Of a stretch of 64,000 nt of DNA, positions 60,064 through 64,000 are shown one piece after another; within the stretch, counting starts at the first letter, position 1, and every line of letters begins with the position of its first letter. Under the pieces are notes generated by a model, which was given only the letters and a program-made list of their open reading frames with translations, was not told the DNA's origin and did no database searches. The stretch lies in the NCBI GenBank assembly GCA_900016675.1, contig LN483070.1, positions 620,001-684,000 of the forward strand. The letters run 5' to 3'. The DNA is from Arthrobacter saudimassiliensis (GTDB lineage: Bacteria > Actinomycetota > Actinomycetes > Actinomycetales > Micrococcaceae). Position numbers and translations under genes: made by a program.

Positions 60064-62058
60064 CTATCGGTGGCAGTGCGCGCCCGGAGCGGGCGGGGGC
60101 ACGTCCAGCACCGGCGACCGGTCGAAGAACCCTTCGGGCCGCAGCTTGAAGCCGGCGGTGTCCACCGGCATGATCGGCCAGTCCTCCACCCGCGGGAAGT
60201 GCGTCAGGCCGAAGGTGTGCCAGACCACCAGGTCCTCGCCGTCCAGGTTCCGGTCCGCCTGCACCCACTCGGGCAGGCCCGCGCCGCCGGCGTGCTGGTT
60301 GACGAAGTCGCCGGTCGGGTACCGCTGCGCCTCGTCCCGCCGGGTCACCCACAGCGCCTTGGACGCGAAGGTCGCCCGCCGGTAGATCGAGGAATCCTCA
60401 TCGGCCAGCAGGGTGGGCTGGCCCTCGGGATGCAGCTTGTACGCCACCGGCTCGCCCAGCCGGTTGCTCTTTTCCGGGTTCGATACCACCCAGGTGCGGC
60501 CGACGCCGGGCGCGGCGTCGCGCGCGGCCTCGGACTCCCGGGCCAGCACGGTCCGGCGGCGGGTGAAGGCGTTGCCGCGCGGGTTCTCCGCGCTGACCGG
60601 CACGCGTACGGCGTCCTCCTCCTCGACCCGGCCCGGACCGCCGTCGAGCGCGAAGTCCAGCCGCGCGCTGAACAGATGCTGATGGAAGGGAGCACCCAGG
60701 CCGGGGGCCATCTCGGAGGCGTAGGGGTAGTCCTTGCCCGGGTAGGCGCTGGTGAACACGACGCCGGTGGCCTTGGCCTCGAACTCGATCGTGCCGTCCA
60801 GGTACAGGTACCAGTAGAAGCCGTAGTCGTAGTTGCCCACCGTGGTGAAGAAGCTGATCACCAGGCGGCGGTTGCGGCGGGTGTAGTTCACCCCGGACCA
60901 CAGGTCGGAGTGCTTGGCGAGGATGGAGGCGTCCTCCTCGTGCATGCAGATCCCGTTTGTGATGGTGCGCGGATTGCCCCGGGCGTCGGAAACGGTGGGG
61001 GAGATGTAGTGGATTTCGCCCAGGCAGTCGCAGCCGAGTTCGAGCGAGTTCGCGAACTGGCCCACCAGGTATTCGCCGGTGTCGAAGTAGTTCTGCCAGG
61101 ACCGGGTGGGGGCGGGGTCGCCGTAGGGCACCACCATTTCGGCGATGGACGCGCGGTTGAGGATCCGGCGCACCCTGCCGCCGTCCTCGAAGCCGATGTT
61201 GTGCAGCACCAGGCCCTCGCGGACGTCGAAGCCCACGTCCAGGTGCCACTTTTCCCACTCGACGTGGTTGCCGCCGGTCACCGTGAAGCTCGGGCCCTCG
61301 GGCTGGGTGATGCTGATCGGCTTCTGCGTGGTGCGCAGCGGCCCGGTCAGCGCGGGGTCGGTGTAGTTGCCGTGCTCCTCGGGCACCGGCATGGCCCCGA
61401 AATCCAGCACCTGGTCCACGGAGCGGGCGGTGACGTCCACGTAGGCCACGAGCCCGTCGATCGGATGCGCCCAGGCCGAGTCCTCGGCGTGGGTCTGCAG
61501 GAACGCCAGTCCACGCAGGATCCGCCGGCCCTTCTCCTCCGGGTATTCGAAGACACCGGCGGACAGCGGAGCCACCCGCACCTGCGAGACGTCGAGCCCG
61601 CGCTTTTCCAGTGCGGCCAGCCAGTCCGGATCGGTGGCGAGGATCTGCTCCACCACCTCGAACTCCTCCTCCAGCACGGGCAGCTCGCCGGTGACGGCGG
61701 TGTCCAGCTCGGTATCGGAGAGGACCTCGCGGGCGGTGGCGGAGACGACGACGTCGTGCGGCTTGCCCCCGGCGGTGTCCAGCAGGAAGACGCGGAAGCG
61801 GCGGTCCGGTGCGCCGGTCTCGGCGGCGGCTCCGGTGTCGGCCACCGTCTCGCGGGGCGGATCCACCAGGCCCAGATACGCGATCCGGGCGGTCTCCGGG
61901 AACAGGCCCGCTGCCTCCAGCACCTCACGGACGGCGGTGATTTCCCCGGGCGCGGCCAGCGCGTAGGCGCCCGCGGGGCCGGGATCGACGGCGACGGCGG
62001 CCGGCGCGGCGGAACCTGCGGCTGCCTCCGGGGCGGATGAGGAGTGGCACGAGCTCAT
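60064..62058 (-). CDS. Copper-containing primary amine oxidase
   Basis: The 664-residue protein has all the active-site features. The catalytic base is Asp326 in YFDTGEY. Tyr410 in VGNYDYG becomes the topaquinone cofactor. Copper ligands are His459 and His461 in PFHQHLFS and His620 in [10 protein letters not shown]. It oxidises primary amines such as phenylethylamine, tyramine or histamine to aldehydes with release of ammonia and H2O2. Length and motifs are close to Arthrobacter enzymes, which are cytoplasmic; no signal peptide is seen. The ATG at 62058 has CGGAGA 6 nt upstream. The 292-bp gap upstream is shared with the amidohydrolase. Confidence 0.95.
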   Translation of the reverse strand: MSSCHSSSAPEAAAGSAAPAAVAVDPGPAGAYALAAPGEITAVREVLEAAGLFPETARIAYLGLVDPPRETVADTGAAAETGAPDRRFRVFLLDTAGGKPHDVVVSATAREVLSDTELDTAVTGELPVLEEEFEVVEQILATDPDWLAALEKRGLDVSQVRVAPLSAGVFEYPEEKGRRILRGLAFLQTHAEDSAWAHPIDGLVAYVDVTARSVDQVLDFGAMPVPEEHGNYTDPALTGPLRTTQKPISITQPEGPSFTVTGGNHVEWEKWHLDVGFDVREGLVLHNIGFEDGGRVRRILNRASIAEMVVPYGDPAPTRSWQNYFDTGEYLVGQFANSLELGCDCLGEIHYISPTVSDARGNPRTITNGICMHEEDASILAKHSDLWSGVNYTRRNRRLVISFFTTVGNYDYGFYWYLYLDGTIEFEAKATGVVFTSAYPGKDYPYASEMAPGLGAPFHQHLFSARLDFALDGGPGRVEEEDAVRVPVSAENPRGNAFTRRRTVLARESEAARDAAPGVGRTWVVSNPEKSNRLGEPVAYKLHPEGQPTLLADEDSSIYRRATFASKALWVTRRDEAQRYPTGDFVNQHAGGAGLPEWVQADRNLDGEDLVVWHTFGLTHFPRVEDWPIMPVDTAGFKLRPEGFFDRSPVLDVPPPAPGAHCHR

Positions 62059-62350
62059 GGGGGATCTCCGTTTTCTGAAGCAGGCTTGCTGCGGCGGGAC
62101 GGGCGGCACTGCGAAAACCCCCGGGCAGCCGCGGCGGCCGAACCACGGGTTTTTCTATGGCTGTAGACGATAACCGGGTGTGGCGGACGTTACAAGAGGT
62201 GTTTTCGGGGCCCGGCCGCCCCGGCGGCGCCGCGCCGGCAAGGACTGCGCGCAATGACAAGGGGCGGTCGCCGGGCGACAAGGCCGATCCGCCCCGCACG
62301 GCCGAAGCTGGCAGGAGACCGCCTGCCGCCTGCCGAAAGAGGACCGCCCC

Positions 62351-64000
62351 GTGACCACCCACGCTCCCATCGATCTCATCGTCGTCAACGGCCCCGTCTA
62401 CACCAGCGACCCCGCGAACGAGTGGGCCGAAGCCTTCGCCGTCGGCGCCGGCCGGATCCTCGCCGTCGGCACCGAGAGCGAGATCCGCGCGCTCGCCGGA
62501 GACGGGACGGAGGTGCTGGACCTGCAGGGCCGGCTGGCGATGCCCGGCCTGGTGGATGTGCACGCACATCTGGGCCTCGGCGGCCGGCAGGCGGCGTTCG
62601 AGCTGCCGCTGCTGCCCACCGACAGCACCGAGCAGATCTTCGCCAAGGTGCGGGCGTGGACCGACCGGCTGGAGCCGGGGGAATGGATCATCGGCGGCAT
62701 CGTCGGTTCCACGGTGATGGACGACATCACGGTCGCGGACCTGCACGCCCTCGACGCCGCAGCCGCCGGGCACCCGGTGCTGCTGCGGGACGACTCCATG
62801 CACAACCGCTGGGTCAACTCCCGCGCGCTGGAGCTGATGGGCGTGGACGCGTCCACCCCGGATCCGGAGGGCGGCACCTACGTGCGCGACGACGCCGGGC
62901 AGCTCACCGGCGTCCTGCAGGAGCTGGCCAGCCCGGTCGCCGAGGCGGCCGCCGCGGCGTCGATCGAGGAGACCCCGGAGCGGCACGCCGCCGCGTTCCG
63001 CACCGCCGTCGGCATCCTCAACGGCTACGGCGTCACCGCCGTCCAGGAGGCGGCCACCATGGACTACGCCCTGGAAACCCTGGCCGGCATGGATGAACGG
63101 GGCGAGCTCACCGCCCACGTCGTCGCCTCTATGCCGTCCCGCCCGTTCATCGAGCCCGGCACCACCGGCGCGGACCTGTACGACGTCGGCGCGCGGCACC
63201 GCACCGCGCATCTGCATCCGGACTTCTCCAAGTACGTCCTGGACGGGGTGCCGATGACCCGCACCTCCGCCATGCTCAGCCCCTACCGCTGCAGCCACGC
63301 CGGCCACGATCCGCAGCACACCGGCGAGCCGCTCTGGCAGCTGGAGGACCTGGTCTCCTCCCTGGAGGAGCTGGTGGACCGCGGCCTGCACGCCAAGCTG
63401 CACGCCACCGGCGACGCCGCGGTGCGGATGATCCTCGACGCGGTGGAGCGGGTGCGGGCCAGCCGCGGCGACGGGCCGCTGTTCCAGATCGCGCACGCGG
63501 AGTACGTCAGCGACGCGGACCTGCCCCGGTTCGCGGCCCTGGGCGTGGTCCCGGATGCCTCGCCGTACATCTGGTTCCCCTCCGTGATCCAGGAGAGCAT
63601 CGCAAAGCAGATTCCGGCCGAAACCTTCGACAGGTCCTGGCCGCTGAAGGATCTGTTCGAGGACGGCGCGCTGGTCAGCGGCGGCTCCGACTGGCCCTGC
63701 TCGGCGCCGACGCCGGACCCCTGGACCGGGCTCGAAACCATGATCACCCGCCGCAATCCCGACCCCGCCGTCGAGGGTGAGCTCAACGCCGCGCAGGCGC
63801 TCGACGTCCGGCAGGCGGTGGCCGCCTTCACCCGCAACCCGGCCGCCGCGATGGGCCTGCAGGACACGGTCGGCATGCTGCGCGCTGGCCTGTCGGCGGA
63901 TTTCATCGTGCTGGACCGCAACATCTTCACCATCGATCCCGGGCAGATCCACGACACCCGGGTCCAGCAGACGTACTTCGAGGGCCGGCTGGTGCATGAC
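62351..64000 (+). CDS. Amidohydrolase family protein, YtcJ-like (3' end beyond window)
   Basis: At least 550 residues are visible without a stop. Metal-site motifs are DVHAHLGLGG, LHATGDAAVRM, IAHAEYVSD and SGGSDWPCSAPTPDPWTG, as in YtcJ/amidohydrolase_3 proteins (N-substituted formamide deformylase-like). Substrates are formamides or other amides; the exact one is unknown. GTG at 62351 has AGAGGA 7 nt upstream. It is divergent from the amine oxidase gene, which suggests a shared role in amine or amide breakdown. Confidence 0.9.
   Translation, partial: MTTHAPIDLIVVNGPVYTSDPANEWAEAFAVGAGRILAVGTESEIRALAGDGTEVLDLQGRLAMPGLVDVHAHLGLGGRQAAFELPLLPTDSTEQIFAKVRAWTDRLEPGEWIIGGIVGSTVMDDITVADLHALDAAAAGHPVLLRDDSMHNRWVNSRALELMGVDASTPDPEGGTYVRDDAGQLTGVLQELASPVAEAAAAASIEETPERHAAAFRTAVGILNGYGVTAVQEAATMDYALETLAGMDERGELTAHVVASMPSRPFIEPGTTGADLYDVGARHRTAHLHPDFSKYVLDGVPMTRTSAMLSPYRCSHAGHDPQHTGEPLWQLEDLVSSLEELVDRGLHAKLHATGDAAVRMILDAVERVRASRGDGPLFQIAHAEYVSDADLPRFAALGVVPDASPYIWFPSVIQESIAKQIPAETFDRSWPLKDLFEDGALVSGGSDWPCSAPTPDPWTGLETMITRRNPDPAVEGELNAAQALDVRQAVAAFTRNPAAAMGLQDTVGMLRAGLSADFIVLDRNIFTIDPGQIHDTRVQQTYFEGRLVHD

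Noticed and set aside
60064-62040. 656-codon plus-strand frame opposite the amine oxidase
   Set aside because: It is Val/Gly/Arg/His-rich without motif, whereas the minus strand has complete amine oxidase active-site residues.
61925-63997. 690-codon minus-strand frame opposite the amidohydrolase
   Set aside because: It is an antisense shadow; the amidohydrolase on the plus strand has metal-site motifs and runs off the window end.

Overview
The window is strongly GC-rich, with GC-ending codons almost throughout, many GTG/TTG starts, short GGAGG/AAAGGA ribosome sites and TAGGCT-like -10 boxes. Gene content fits an aerobic, soil-type actinobacterium of the family Micrococcaceae (Arthrobacter/Citricoccus-like): vanillate demethylase, an aromatic hydroxylase, a copper amine oxidase similar to Arthrobacter enzymes, an LAxTG-anchored protease and a SigB/SigF-type sigma factor. 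Family placement is inference from content, not from a marker gene. It looks chromosomal. I see no rRNA, tRNA, insertion sequence, prophage or CRISPR array.

Layout. 1-2507: sulfide/persulfide detoxification operon (persulfide dioxygenase-rhodanese fusion, rhodanese, TauE exporter, cut by the left edge) behind two CsoR/CstR-like palindromes. 2598-16153: kinase-like APH protein, NmrA protein, TetR with a duplicated YhgE-like membrane protein, XRE-cupin regulator with a thioredoxin-reductase-like flavoprotein, MarR with an exporter ABC protein, a second YhgE/Pip protein, a GNAT and an SLC13 transporter. 16400-26010: aromatic-acid region: 3-hydroxybenzoate 4-monooxygenase-like enzyme behind an IclR-type operator, then a lipoprotein and a two-component system, then AAHS permease-VanB-VanA divergent from a PadR regulator. 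26007-35867: ROK regulator, a stand-alone GAPDH, GH13 amylase, an unusual 20-bp-period repeat, DUF2975/HTH pair, dicarboxylate symporter and several membrane proteins of unknown role. 35957-37907: MarR/F420-reductase-like pair and an SDR.

37960-43996 is the most striking block: six genes joined by five consecutive 4-nt stop/start overlaps, encoding GmhB-like phosphatase, GT9 heptosyltransferase-like protein, two further glycosyltransferases, GmhA-like isomerase and HldE-like kinase/nucleotidyltransferase. This is an apparently complete NDP-heptose glycosylation route in a Gram-positive, with a second GT9 gene at 45428. 44092-48239 holds GntR/DUF1648, the sigma factor and a cytoplasmic protein resembling a protease pro-domain. 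It lies beside a 906-residue secreted S1 protease with an LADTG cell-wall sorting signal (48364-51084), whose catalytic domain has lower-GC codons than its flanks.

51485-64000: EamA exporter, acyl-CoA synthetase, an AlkB dioxygenase preceded by a coupled 33-codon reading frame and two strong palindromes, an AztD-like zinc chaperone with a Zur-like box, a lone PstS-like protein, quinone reductase, copper amine oxidase with a Met/His-containing membrane protein, and an amidohydrolase cut by the right edge.

A recurring regulatory theme is a TAnnnT -10 box placed 6 or 7 nt before the start codon (11256, 14033, 19249, 30997, 44092, 55123), which predicts leaderless mRNAs for regulators and several other genes.
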